Part shown: one piece after another, positions 47,205-59,153 of the stretch
How positions within the stretch are numbered: the stretch's first letter is position 1
Layout of the letters: every line of letters begins with the position of its first letter
Source: Trema orientale
Lineage: Eukaryota; Streptophyta; Magnoliopsida; Rosales; Cannabaceae
Reading direction: 5' to 3'
Length of the DNA: 64,000 nucleotides
Assembly: GCA_002914845.1 (NCBI GenBank)
Contig: JXTC01000379.1
Coordinates: 85,863-149,862, forward strand
Notes under the pieces: generated by a model
Seen by the model: the letters and a program-made list of their open reading frames with translations, nothing else
Told to the model about the DNA's origin: nothing
Databases searched by the model: none
Translations under genes and position numbers: made by a program

Positions 47205-48420
47205 GCTAACCCAATAGGGGGGGAGGAGGGGTGAATTGAGTTTTAAAAACTTTTAAAAACTTTTTGGATTAAATAACTAGAATGTGCAAATAATGAATAG
47301 GGTAAGTAAACTAGTAAATAAACAAGCACAATCTCAAAGTAAATAAATTAAAAGGATAGGGATAGAAAGATTGTAAACGCTATTTTTACGAGGTTTGACA
47401 AACACAACGGTTTGCCTATGTTCCCGGCCCTCCGTAACTTGCTTCGAGCTTTCCACTCTCAGATCAAGATTATGGGCTTGACCGACCCTTGTACAAACAG
47501 AGTGATAGTCTAAACTTAAACCAAATTTTTCGCCTTGTGATGGCACTAAGTCACCCACTTAGTAAGCCCACTCAAGTGTTTCACTCACTACTCACAATAA
47601 TGAAACTCTCAAAGTAAGTAAAGGAAAGCACACTCAAGCATACAGGAATCACTCCAAACCTTTTATTAATCTCAAAGGAATTACAAGTTTGTTGGTTGGG
47701 ATCACACAAGCTCAATGTGTCCTCAACCATTCCCAACTTGGGTATTTATAGGCAAAATAGGTGTGGCTGACACCCCCAGCCACTAGGACCACTAAACCCA
47801 CGTTCTAAGGGTTGGAACATGTTTAAAACACCAAGAGATGCCATCTAGCTCGAGGTTGTGCGGCACAATTTGAGAAATGCCCGGAGAAGTGGAAGTTGGC
47901 CACTTTCAGCCAGTCTGCTTAGGCACACCCATGCCTTTACAATAGTCTTGAATCCGGCTCTATTACGCTTAACCACTGATTGTTTAGAATTCGGTGTCAA
48001 CCGCACTTATACTGGGTTGTTTATGACTCAAGTGCCAACATCACCTCTCAATAATGATTTTATAAAAATACAAGTGAACACTCACTCAAATAATCACCTC
48101 TCAAAGAAATAATACAAGATAAACTTAGGTGATTTGAAAACAATGCACAAATGATGCTCTAGGAATGGCTCAAAATGATTTAAAAGTTAAAGTTGAGTAA
48201 AAGAGAATTTTTGCACTTAGAAACTGATTGGGTATCAATGCAGGTTTATATTCTATATGTCTAAGTTGTCAAACTTGGCTCTATTTAAAGACATCTTCAA
48301 AAAATAGCCGTTCTCGACCGTTGGTAACTTACTGCCAAAATTTTGGTCGATCAGAAATATTTTTAGTCGACCAAAAATACTAGCCGTTGGAGTCTGACAC
48401 GCCAGTTCAGCTCCAATGGT
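47205..48420 (-). mobile_element. Decayed LTR-like sequence (probable Copia LTR), minus strand
   Basis: Read on the minus strand, there is a promoter-like TATAAATA (plus 47743-47750), AATAAA about 80 bases later (plus 47662-47667), and an end of the form CAATTCACCCCTCC, a run of C, then TATTGGG near 47215. This promoter/poly(A)/pyrimidine-rich end order is what I expect from a plant Copia LTR. The other end and any internal domain were not found, so it may be a solo or truncated LTR. Confidence 0.4.
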
Positions 48421-49480
48421 CATTAAAATAGATCAGAAACCACTTTTTGATTTCTTTGATCAATTCTTTAGACGTTCTTAAAACTTTCTTTATCAAATTA
48501 TTTTTGACATTAAAAATGAACTTTTGAGGATATTTGGGCTAGATTAGAAATTATATTTATTTTCAAATAATTAAGAAAATAGTAGATTTAAAGTTTAGCT
48601 AATTCTTTGGAGATTTGTTTGAAAATTCATTTGAAAGATTTTTGAGCCATATCAAAGAGAATATTTTGTGCAATGCAATAAGTCAAGTACAAGACTAGGA
48701 AATAAATTTTAACCTATTTAGACTTGGTCTTGAATCTTGATTCTTCACATTCGTCTTCAACCTTCGAGATTTTTCAATGATGCGCTATTCTTGAGAACTT
48801 CATTTCTTGAGTTTATCAATTTCTTTTTTAACTTTATAATTACAAACTCGTTATTAGTAACTAAATCACATGTTTGTTATTATCAAAATAAGACAAGTTT
48901 GAAAGCCACATAGGTCAACAAGAGGTGCATAACTTTATGAAGGTAACTTCCATGATAATGTTTGTCTTGCTTGTTGCAATGTTGTCCACGTAAAATTCCA
49001 CTGGTTGTGGATAGATTCATGCATTAATCAACCATCAAGGAGGGAGAGCCTACGTGGGGCTACGTAAATTTCTACACTAATTGTTAAGCACAGGTAGCAA
49101 AAATATTTATAAAAAAAAAGTAAAATTATAACAATGTTAGGATCTAATCTCTTATAAATTTTTTTTTTTTTTTTTTTTTTTCAGACAGAAGATCTCTAAT
49201 AATCGTATTCATGAATACAACCCTTTAATACAACCTTTCAAAAAATAAAAAATAAAAGAAAATCTCTTTCAATACCACGTGATACCTATTAGGATAAGCT
49301 TGTATGACACTAGGCCATCTTTTAGTTGTTGTTTCCTCAGTAATTGCAGGGCTTTTGGCTTGGTTTTTTTTTTGTTTTTGTTTTTTCCCTCTTGTGTTTG
49401 CAATTTTTTATATTTTAATGCATTCCCTTACACTCCGCGTGCTTGTCCGAAAGAAAAAATATTACTTTATATATTTATTA
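48421..49480. other. Intergenic DNA, probably transposon-derived
   Basis: No ORF of interest and no bounded element. A T-run lies at 49158-49182. The right edge is the target site of the Mutator element that begins at 49490. Confidence 0.35.
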
Positions 49481-49489
49481 TTAATTAAA

Positions 49490-50880
49490 GAAGAAATTAC
49501 GGCGAAAATACTTGTTTTTAGTCGAAATTTATACTTACATATTTTTTTTTTTTCCCGACGACAATAATACCTTCCGTCTAAATTTTGTAACAACTATCAA
49601 ATTTCTCCATTAAATACCACCTCAGCAGACATGTGTTGCCTTTTGAGGTTAATTGCAATTTAAAAATGTAAAAAGATTAATAAAAAATTAAAAAATTCAA
49701 AAATTCAAAAATAAAAGAAATAAGTTCTAAAAATTCAAATAAATTAAATATAAATAAAAATAAATTCAAAGTCAAATTTTTGCTGCAATTTTAGCTGTTT
49801 GTTTCTCGACAAAGTGCAGGAAAAGGGAAAATTGAAATTGTATTTATTTTAGTAGAGATCAAGATCCTGTCTTTTTTTTTTAAAAAAAAAAATCAAGATC
49901 TTATAGATTTGTCCAAATTTAACCATATCATAATTTGATTGAAGTTCCTTGCTTTGCAAAGATCAAAACGATTTCTCCATTCACCAGGTAAAAAATCCAA
50001 CACTTCAATACATATATTTGTGAAATTCGAAACAAGTTTATGTTGATGGTTTTTATAATTTTATTCTTGCACAGAGACGTTAAATGGGTATGGTGGAGAA
50101 AAGGATGATATTGTCATAATCAGTGCTTCAAATGCAAAATGGGTTAGAAGTAGCTTGAAAACCACATATGAACTTCTCGGACTGGAAGTGCAAGGCGGCG
50201 ATGGACAAAACGGCGTCGTCTTCCACCACCGCCCCGGCATTGGAGAGGGCCCATCCCGATTCGCGGCTGCGAAGACAACGAGGACGAATCCCGAGCTTCC
50301 ATATATATATACTGTCATCTATAAAAATCACAACTGAATAAGCAAAACCTAGGATTCGAAGCAGCGCACAGTCCATTGCCCAAACTAGAACTGATGACGG
50401 GATCGCTATGGCCACCATTAGAGGAGTTATGTTTGCCGTAATCCTCGTACGAGCAGATAACGTCATCCGAAGCGAAATCGAACCCCTTTGAGCCCGAGTT
50501 GGTCTGACCCGACAATACAGACGTCATAATTGCAAGGATGAGAAATGCAGATGGGTTCTTCTCCAATTTTAATGGTGGACCATCTGAAATAGAGAGAGTG
50601 GAGAAGAAGAGGATAATTTTTGATCTTCTTCTTTATTTTCTGAATTTATTTGATTTAGTTTCATTTTTATTTCATTTTTCTAATTTTTGATAATTTTTAT
50701 ATAATTTTAAAATAGCATAATATCTCAGTTGACACATGTACAATAAGATGATATTTAACGGAGAAATTTGACGGTTGCTATAAAATTTAGATAGAAAGTA
50801 TTATTGCCGTCAGAAAAAAAAAATTAAGTATATAAGTGTAAACTTCGACTAAAAACGAATATTTTTACCACAATTTCCTC
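49490..50880. mobile_element. Mutator-like element with GC-richer insert (possible Pack-MULE)
   Basis: The 1391-bp element is flanked by identical 9-bp TTAATTAAA (49481-49489 and 50881-50889). Its TIRs begin GAAGAAATTACGGCGAAAAT at the left and, mirrored, GAGGAAATTGTGGTAAAAAT at the right, and stay alignable for about 150 bases (TTTTTAGTCGAA, CAAATTTCTCC). Between the arms, 50060-50580 is clearly GC-richer and holds overlapping minus-strand frames (50315-50566, 83 codons from MEKNPSAF; 50128-50466). No transposase motif was seen. Non-autonomous Mutator elements with host-like cargo are known as Pack-MULEs. The cargo is unrecognised, so gene capture is inference. Confidence 0.75.
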
Positions 50881-50889
50881 TTAATTAAA

Positions 50890-52630
50890 TAATGATAACT
50901 CATATATTAGACGGTATAAAATAATGATTTAAAAGGAACCTAACATAGGTTCGAACATAAAAATAAAACGGTAAAGCTGGTTGTTTTACTAGTTCGAATC
51001 TTTGGCATGCGTCTTGAAAAAATTTAGATAGAAAGTATTACAAGTGGCAATAAGATGATAATAAGAAATTAATTTTTAAGACAAAAGTCACATGGTTGGA
51101 GGTATTAGAATAATTTATTATCAAAAAAATCAACCTAAGATTTGAGGTATTTTCTTTTGTGAGGACGTGACGTTTTACCCAAAAAAAATAAAAAAAAAAG
51201 AAGTATTTTGTCACGAGGGTGTATAGAGACGGAGTAAATTGCAAATGTCCCAATTCAAATTTCAATGTCCCGGCGTTGGCAGACACGTGGCGGACGCGTG
51301 GCATAAATTGTTGGGCTGTTGTTTTGCATTTTCAACGATCAGAACATCTCGCCTCACTTTTCTAACCCTATTATGAACTTTATCTTTTTTGTTTTTAGTC
51401 AACCTTATCTAATGCTGGCAGTTATCAACTCGGAAGACATTTTCCAGCATAGAAACAATAATAGTTAAATGAAATTTGTTAATTATCTATGGTTACATGA
51501 TATATTCTTCTTAATATTTTTTTTTATCTTTTTTATAAAAACAGACTCCTCAAGAGAATATCATTATTCGAAGCAAAAGAATTTTAATTACAGTACAAGG
51601 ATTATAATTTCAAACTCCTCAAAAAAAGTGGATCACAAACACAATAACAACAAGATTTGTGATTATCATAATTCTCAAAGAGAAGAAATAACAAAAACCA
51701 CCAGCAAACTATTGCTTTCAACATTCAACACTTGCTCCTAGACTGTATTCTTGGTAGGATAGACTACATAATTTCAACACTAATTGAGATCCATGTCCGC
51801 TGATAAGAAAAACAACACATCCACCTAACAGATTTAAATAAAAGAAGAAAATTTCATATTCAATATCTAGTAAACGGACTTGAAAATCTATGCAAAAGGT
51901 GGTACTATAAATCAGATTTAGATTTAGACTTATTAAAAAACTAAAAGACAACTGAAAAAAATTTCATCCCTATAAAAAATCAGGGAGAGAGATTAGGGAT
52001 AAGAAGGAGGAGGAGGGAAGGCCAAAAAATGAGAAGGAGACGCTCCCTCTTTAACCTGAGAACAACAGTGGATCTTCTTTTTTTAGAGAGAAAAATAGGT
52101 ATATACATGTTCCATTCTAACATGCGCTTATATTTCGGTATTTTATGTGTATATTTTTCCAGTAAAAGTAAGATATATTATAAACCCAATATCTGATTTC
52201 AGCTTTTTTTAACCATTTTCTAAATTTGTTTTTCGTCTTCAGGTAGATCACCTTGTTACTTGCTACATCACGTGGTTTATATCTAATTTACACGAAGCCA
52301 ACTATTCATAAACCTAATATCGATTTTAACTTGATATCAATTTAAACTTTTATGGTCACATTTATTAATTTGCAATAGACTATAGAAAAAAAGTAAATAA
52401 AAATAGGTTTTTTTTTATAATTATTTTCTAATGCATTTATTTGTTTACTTGAACCATGAAAAAATAATTAATATGATTTTATGTTCTTGCAAACTCGAAT
52501 TGATTCATATTCACTCGTAGTTTCAATTTTCACGTTTAAGGTTTGAATTCTTCATCCTAAAGACAGAAAAAAATACAAACATGTTTGTTCCGGGGGATTT
52601 TGGAAATACTGAAGAAATCTAGTTTCACTT
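50890..52630. other. Intergenic DNA
   Basis: Near 51280 the sequence CACGTGGCGGACGCGTGGC has ABRE-like words. Around 50970-51005 a GGTTCGAAC / GTTCGAATC pair looks weakly like SINE or tRNA promoter boxes. No gene was recognised. Confidence 0.35.
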
Positions 52631-52887
52631 GGCTACTCCCCAGTGGAGTCGCCATTAATGTTCCGGAGGTGCTTTTTGTGATTTAATTAGAGAGGAATTA
52701 ATTAAGCATAAAAATACTTAATTAAAGATAAGTAGAATGGCAGTAGAAAATAGAGAAAATGACGTGAAAAATTGTAACGATACAATTCCACGTGTCAGAA
52801 AAATGTTGGTGTTTTTGACAACTCAACCTGCAAGTAAACAGGTGTGGGTGGTTTCAATGACCATCGCCGCGTATTAGATAGCCAGTA

Positions 52888-53070
52888 TTTCTGACGCAGG
52901 TGATACCAGCCATTTGGTCAGAAACAAACAAAAAGATGGTTAGTTTTTCTGACACAGGTGATTCCAGCCATTCGGTCAGAAATATAAATAAATAATACTA
53001 AAAAATAAATAAATAAATGATTAGAAAGTTAGATCTTTGACACAGGTGATTCCAGCCATTTTGTCAAAGA
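52888..53070. repeat. Three 37-bp hairpin units with compensatory stem changes
   Basis: Units at 52888-52924, 52946-52982 and 53034-53070 share the core CAGGTGATTCCAGCCATT. Units 1 and 2 are bounded by TTTCTGAC and GTCAGAAA, unit 3 by TCTTTGAC and GTCAAAGA. Each is a perfect 8-bp stem, and both arms changed together in unit 3. Confidence 0.85.
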
Positions 53071-53315
53071 TAAAAGAAATAAAAGTGCTGAATTTAACGT
53101 GAACGGTTGCAAACAAAGGTCGTATATGCTACAACTCAGCTTGCTAAACAACTCAAAATCACGGGTCTGCGATTATTTAAAGTGCATAATCTAAATGTTA
53201 ACATTAATATATATAGTTAGCACTCTGTAAATATTTGGAACAATAGAAAATAATGGGGTTAGTAGCTCAATATTCCCAAAACCTATATGAATAATAATAA
53301 TAATAATAATAATAA

Positions 53316-53487
53316 GGGGATGACTACGGTAGGGGCGTCCCTACGTAGGGTCATGTCTTAATTATCGTTGGATGGGAATCTGTGGGGAATAACGGGAATC
53401 TGTGGAGAATCTATTTATATACAGATTCTCATCCAACGGTGAATAGACAGGACCCTACGTAGGGGCGCCCTTACTGTAGACGCGCCC
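53316..53487. mobile_element. MITE inserted in an (AAT)n microsatellite
   Basis: The 172-bp hairpin element starts GGGGATGACTACGGTAGGGG and ends, mirrored, GGGCGCGTCTACAGTAAGGG. CCCTACGTAGGG palindromes and GTTGGATGRGAATCTGT phrases pair inside. (AAT)n runs lie immediately on both sides, so the insertion split one microsatellite; the duplicated target is then some TAA/AAT register and cannot be sized. Confidence 0.75.
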
Positions 53488-54283
53488 AATAATAATAATA
53501 ATAATAATGATAGTTATATATAATATTTGTGTGTGGGAATATATGTACGAAAATATGTGTGTATATATATATATATAGATGTGTATATATATGTATATGT
53601 GTAGGTATATGATGGGTGTTAGACCCGAGACCAAGAGTTGATTTTGGTATTGACTAAAAGATAAAACAAAAGGAAGGAGTATTAATGGTGGAATTGATGG
53701 ATGTGACAAGAGTTAATAAGGGAGAAAGAGAGAGAAAGAGAAAAGGGGTTGATGGTATTCGTATGAAGTAAAAAAAAAAGGGAGCCTTGAGTTGATCAAT
53801 AAAGAAAAGGGGAAGAGAAGTAATCAGGAAGTCGAAAGAGAATAGATTTTTCTTGTCTTCTTTTTTTTTTCTGACCCTCCATTACAAAGCAGTGACATAT
53901 ATATATATAGGCATTCAAAATGGAGCTCCACCGCTTCTTGAGAGCTTCGTGGCAGAATTATGGATACCTCACTATGAGGTGTCTTATGGAGACAAAGTTT
54001 TCTTCAGTGCCTGACACGTATCCAAACTGCTAGGAGTGGTGAGTTTGAGGTGGCAAAGCATGAGTTCTCCAAATCCAATTCGGTATTTAACAGGTGCCAT
54101 GCTTTTATTGGTCAATGTGTGGTATTTGTTCTTTTGCTTCTAATTTGGTAATTTTCCAATGGTCACTTGACAATTGTAATTTTGACTCGTCACATTTTAT
54201 TAATTAACCTCATATTGCACAATTATCACATTATTTGTGACTTAACATTTTTAGTTAGTGACTAATTATAAAAATTTGTCACA

Positions 54284-56850
54284 CCCCAAAACAATGTTTT
54301 TCTTAGTTTTTCATAGATGAAAAATTAAAAAAAAGGAGACACGGTCCTTTTTTTTTTGGCTATTCTAATGAAATAAATTTTAAAAACCACTTTATTATGT
54401 GCCGCTTTTTTTTTTTAACTCGAATTATATGCTGCTTTTAATTTTTAAATTTAACACACACTAATCCTCTCTTAAGAACACCATGCAAAATTACAGAAAA
54501 TTAAAGAAAACCAATACAGCTCATTCATGTACAAAAATTAGAAATAGGACAAATCACACACAAATACAGATTTATTGTAACTGTTGCCTTCACATATAAA
54601 GAAATTGTTATGGTCTCCAAATGTTACTTTTCGTCACAATTTTGTCCCCTTATTTATTTGCAAATCTAGTAAAAGAGTAAAATCGTTTGGTTCCATCCTT
54701 AATTAGTCTTGCTCTTGCCTATCGTTTGAATGAACGGACTTTAGAATGGAAAAACTATTGCAACAAAAAATGAATTACATTGTTTGCTTTATCTTTTTAG
54801 CAAAAAAATGAATTACAATTCTATTAATTATGGCATCCTTACTAAAAGGAATGGAATGTCATATGGGGTAATAATTCATATTTAATTATTTACTTAAATA
54901 AGGGAATATGAATGTAGTATGCTATTCATATAAATTTAGAGAAAAAGAATGTGTGTGACATTATCATCAATTCCATAAAAATGACATTACCTGTAATGAT
55001 TCCTCTATTTCTTTTAATTATTAAAATTTTAAAAGATCCATTTACTTTTGAAAACCTCTCCCATTATGATTCCCCAAAAACACATGAGAATATTAAAAGG
55101 CAATTGAGTAAAATATATTATTCTAGTTCCATTTCCTTGATCAAATAAACACGTAAATGGAATTCTAACCCTCTTTTTTGTCATTTTAAATAAACAAGAT
55201 TATACAAATAGTGATTTTTATTCTCATTTATTTTATTCCAATTCATTTTTCTTCTTTTTTATTCCAATTTTGATTATCATTAAATATAAAGCAAACTGAT
55301 AGACTTGTTATTCCACTCGTCTACCTAAGAAATAACATTTTTACCTAAGTGAAATTTTAAATTTTCTTTTTCTGCCCCAACCAAAATATAAGTAAGATAT
55401 TTTTATTAAAGACAAAATTTAATTCATTTCATTATACTATTGATTCTAATTTCAACCGAATAATTTATTATTTATATATTCTTTTTCTCGTTCTATTTCT
55501 TTTAGTATTATAGTATTGATCCATGAACCGAGACAAACACCACCTAAATCCTACTATTTATCTTTTTCTTTCTTTTTTTTTTTTAAAAAAAAAAGAAATC
55601 CTCTCAGTACTGGTATCAAACAACACTAGCATTTAATATCCATTTGGCTTGTCATCAGACTCATCACTGTTAAATATAGGATTAATGGACATTTCAACTG
55701 TAGTAATCTGATTGCATCATATTTTTAAAAGGAAAATCTGATTGCATCATATGGTATGTCACTAAGAAAAAAATAATAAAGCTAATTAAGTCCAACAAAA
55801 ATTTTAACTTAAATACCCTCCTTGATTATTTAAATCTTAATAAATAAATAAATAAATAAACATTGGTTATTTTTTGTAATGCACGATTTCAAATCTTGTT
55901 TCATCAGTGTTTTCACCCTGTTGTCATCTCGTATTAATATATTACGTACTTAAGATCCACGTGGTAATGAAATCCTGAAATTTATTAATAAAAATACTGA
56001 AGTTCAACTTCAAAGAAAATAGTTTTGTTTTTTTTTTTCGTTTTTTGGATACGAAAACTTTTTCTCCCAATTATTTTGATGAAGTTAATCGTAACGTTAG
56101 AAAGCATAAATTTCTTACTAGTGTTTCTTAGTTATATAAACTAGGAGTATCCGATTAAACCATGTGATTCAATCTAAAGGATTGCAGAAAGTTGTATATC
56201 CAATTAAAATTGGATTCGAAATAATAATTGAATTTAATTAAATAATTTTAAAAATTAATTTGATTACTTCGGTAGGCAGATTATATGTTTTAAAATCCTA
56301 TTAAAGGCGCTTTTTTTTTTTTTTTTTTAAAAAAATCCCTATTAAAAGCAAACTACCTCATAGTTTTTTTAGATAAATAAATCTGTCAGTAATAAAGCAT
56401 AAACCTTTTACAGTAACATTTTCCAATGGAAGAAAAGATTACTCCAATCCAATTTTCTTTACTCTTAAAACAAATCTAGCTAAATCAAGTATATATTGCA
56501 AAGAATCTAGTTATATATTTAACATAGATAAAAGTATAATACATATATTCCCCTAAAAAAAGTATAATACATATATATTTCCTATAATCAATAGTATTTG
56601 AGTTAACAATATCATCAAAAATTGGCCTATTTTTATTTTTAAAAAAATGGCCTATTTTTGTTCTCTTTATGTTTGAAACTGGTTAAAATAAAGCTCCAAG
56701 GAAGCTAAATGACCAAAATTTGAAAAAAAAAAAGGCCCAAAATTAAATGTTGCGACAATCAAATTCAGATGTGGTGTGGCTGCGTGAGAATGCCCACCCA
56801 GCTGGAGGCTTTATTTCTTTTGATTAAAGGCATGATTCAAATGGGGTGTG
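54284..56850. other. AT-rich intergenic DNA
   Basis: No gene and no bounded element identified. GATTGCATCATAT is repeated at about 55710 and 55740, and T-runs lie near 54350, 55575 and 56310. Confidence 0.4.
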
Positions 56851-56854
56851 GATC

Positions 56855-56879
56855 CATGTGCGCACGCGCGCATATATAT
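56855..56879. repeat. 25-base strictly alternating purine-pyrimidine tract
   Basis: CATGTG, then CGCACGCGCGC, then ATATATAT alternate pyrimidine and purine without a break. The CG-rich half is the classic Z-DNA-prone sequence. It lies just before a MITE in otherwise AT-rich DNA. Confidence 0.7.
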
Positions 56880-56890
56880 TATATGAGCAT

Positions 56891-57060
56891 CAATCCAGGT
56901 TTTTTTTTTTTTTTAATATTCATATGTATCATTTTGGTCAATTAAAAATAATATTGATGATGAACGTCTTTTCATACACGTTATTATAGTCGTTGAATGA
57001 TAATCTAATGATTAAAAAAAAATTCATATACATAAATAAAAAAAAAACCTACTAAATTGA
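56891..57060. mobile_element. TIR MITE, family A copy 3
   Basis: The left end TCAATCCAGG plus T-run mirrors the right end AAAACCTACTAAATTGA. The interior ATTATAGTCGTTGAATGATAATC matches the equivalent part of the copies at 11986 and 19641 (only short blocks are exact). About 170 bp; TSD not clear. Confidence 0.65.
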
Positions 57061-57738
57061 CATTTACATATATACACACTACTAATAAAATAATAAATAA
57101 ATATAAAATGAGTAATTAAATTAATAAATCGTTAATCAGTTAATTATGAACTTATTATACCAATGGCCAGGGAATGCCAGTTTGCAACTAATATAATCTG
57201 TCGAGCTGAAAAACTGGTAGTTGCAATGTAATAATATATTGTTCATTGCAACTTATTAATATATTGTTCATCGCGAATATTCAATACGAAGTTTGGTAAG
57301 CTACAGACTTATAGAGGCAGAAAACTTTCGAGCATCTTTATTAATATCATATGTTTATAAATGTAAAGACTAGAATACTATATAGGCCTTTTTAATTTTC
57401 AGTTGCATCATCAGTAGTGCACCATCCCCTAGAAGAGTTCTACTCCAGTAGTGTATTAATTTAACTTGTAATTTTCCTAATAAATCAATAGAATGGGAAT
57501 AATTAATTACAAAATCAAGGTTGAAGTACATTGGTTAGTAACTTCTTGTCTTTATATACCATATATACCGGGAATAATATAATGAAGAATAATTGTATGA
57601 TTGAAAATAATGTCATATTTTTTATGTAAATTTTGAGTGAAAATTTTATGTATTTCTAGCATTACTCGATCCAATGATTTGTAATGCTCAAATATAGTTG
57701 AAATTCCAATAGCTTAAATTAATTAGTAAATTTTCAGT
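57061..57738. other. Spacer with a partial family B MITE
   Basis: At 57595-57668 the sequence TGTATTTCTAGCATTACTC and the preceding TCAAAATTTACATAAAA-like blocks match one end of the MITE at 31739-31908; the other end is missing or too diverged. The rest is plain AT-rich DNA with a repeated ATATTGTTCATTGCAAC / ATATTGTTCATCGCGAA phrase near 57235 and 57262. Confidence 0.45.
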
Positions 57739-59153
57739 TGATCTATAAAACTTGTATTCTTACTATTCACTAATCTAGCATGTCTTAATAAAAATTAGAA
57801 CTACCTAATTTAGTGGTATGAATGGTCGATCTCACGAAAATTGTGTATTAAAGTATGGCTAAATACTAGAATTATTATACGTAACCTAATTTTATCTAAG
57901 CATCCAAATAAATAAAATTAAAAATAAATAAATAAAAACAAAGATAAAAGAAATGCGCAAATAAAATATAGATAATACTATGTGGTAATGTACTAAGAAC
58001 TTGATTTCACCGAATTACTCTTAAGTTCGTTAAATTAAGTAATTACTAGCCTAATTCCACTCAGCACACTAATCAAAGGGCATAATTTAACCTCATTACC
58101 TCTTCTGAGTGTCAAATGAGATAATATGCTTAACTACCTGAGTCAGTATACCTATCTAACCCATTTAATCAATCGATCATTAAGTTTAGCCCTTATATTG
58201 AGAGTCAAGGTATCACTCATCTTCCGGTCTCACAATAACTCAAACTTTCAAAGTAATTATCGAGGTGTTGATCTCCTCCCAGTCTCACAACAACCTAATC
58301 TATATCTCTCAATTTTAGTTTATGAAATTAATCTCTCCCAAGCATCAAAATCATAACCTTAAGTTCAAATTCATTGGCAAAATAAATTAGAAGCAATAAA
58401 CAAAGAGAAACATAAATGAATTGAGAATGGAAAATAAATTAACAATAAACAAAATAATTCAAAAGAAAGTATAAAAAGGAAAAATCAAATCATAGCATAT
58501 AAATTCTAACCAAATATAATAGAATCCAAAACTAATCTCATTAATAAATTTATAAATCTCAAAATATTCATACAAATGCTCAATATAAATTTCTATAGAG
58601 GTATGGGTGAGAGAAAAGAAAAGAAAAACTCCTAATGGAAAGGAGCTTCAAGTCTTCAAAAACCTCTCCCAAGTATTTTTCAATAAATCTCCAATTCTAA
58701 GCTTTCTTTCTCTAGAAATTTTGTGCCTCTATCTTGTATTTTTATCTCCAATTCTCCATATTACGGTTTGTGGTTTCAGTGGATATATATATATATATAT
58801 GTAGGGCTTCCAAAATGGGTGATTTTTGACCATTGGATCAAAAAAAAATTAGCAAAATCTGAGCATCCAGTGGGAATTGGCGTAGCTTCGCACGTATATT
58901 GCGCAGCTGCGCCACTCTTGCTGCCTAGGGTGGTTTCTCACCCTTTTCATCCCGTTTCGTGTCGGTTCAACTTTTTCGGTCCCGATTTGATCTAAAATAC
59001 TTCAAAAATCTCATTTTTTCCTCACTCTTACATCGATTCTTATTCATTGACAAAAATACATAAAAACACATTAAACTAACAAAAATGCTTAAAAACATAC
59101 AACTATTTGTGCTTAAAAGTTACTTGATTTGTTGATAAATAACCAACGCATCA
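57739..59153 (-). repeat. 3' LTR of the gypsy-type element
   Basis: On the minus strand it starts TGATGCGTTGG next to the polypurine-tract region and ends near GATCA at 57739. A TATA tract lies at about 58783-58800. Relative to the other LTR it has a deletion of roughly 20 bases at its end and keeps the GC-rich 58860-58930 block that the other LTR has lost. Confidence 0.7.

Larger units (their letters stand above)
52637..54283 (-). mobile_element. LTR with Arg-tRNA-type primer site, minus-strand retrotransposon relic
   Basis: TGGCGACTCCACTGGGGA on the minus strand (52637-52654) resembles the primer-binding sequence used with Arg-tRNA by Tat/Ogre-type gypsy elements. A possible LTR with TG...CA ends lies next to it (52659-54283), with a TATA tract at about 53897-53909 (minus) and three hairpin repeats downstream of it. 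No gag or pol sequence follows below 52637 and no partner LTR was found, so this is a truncated relic. The outer boundary is uncertain. A MITE is nested at 53316-53487. Confidence 0.5.

Noticed and set aside
50940-51010. tRNA- or SINE-like boxes (GGTTCGAAC, GTTCGAATC)
   Set aside because: No cloverleaf can be formed and no A box at the right distance; only a remote SINE relic is possible.
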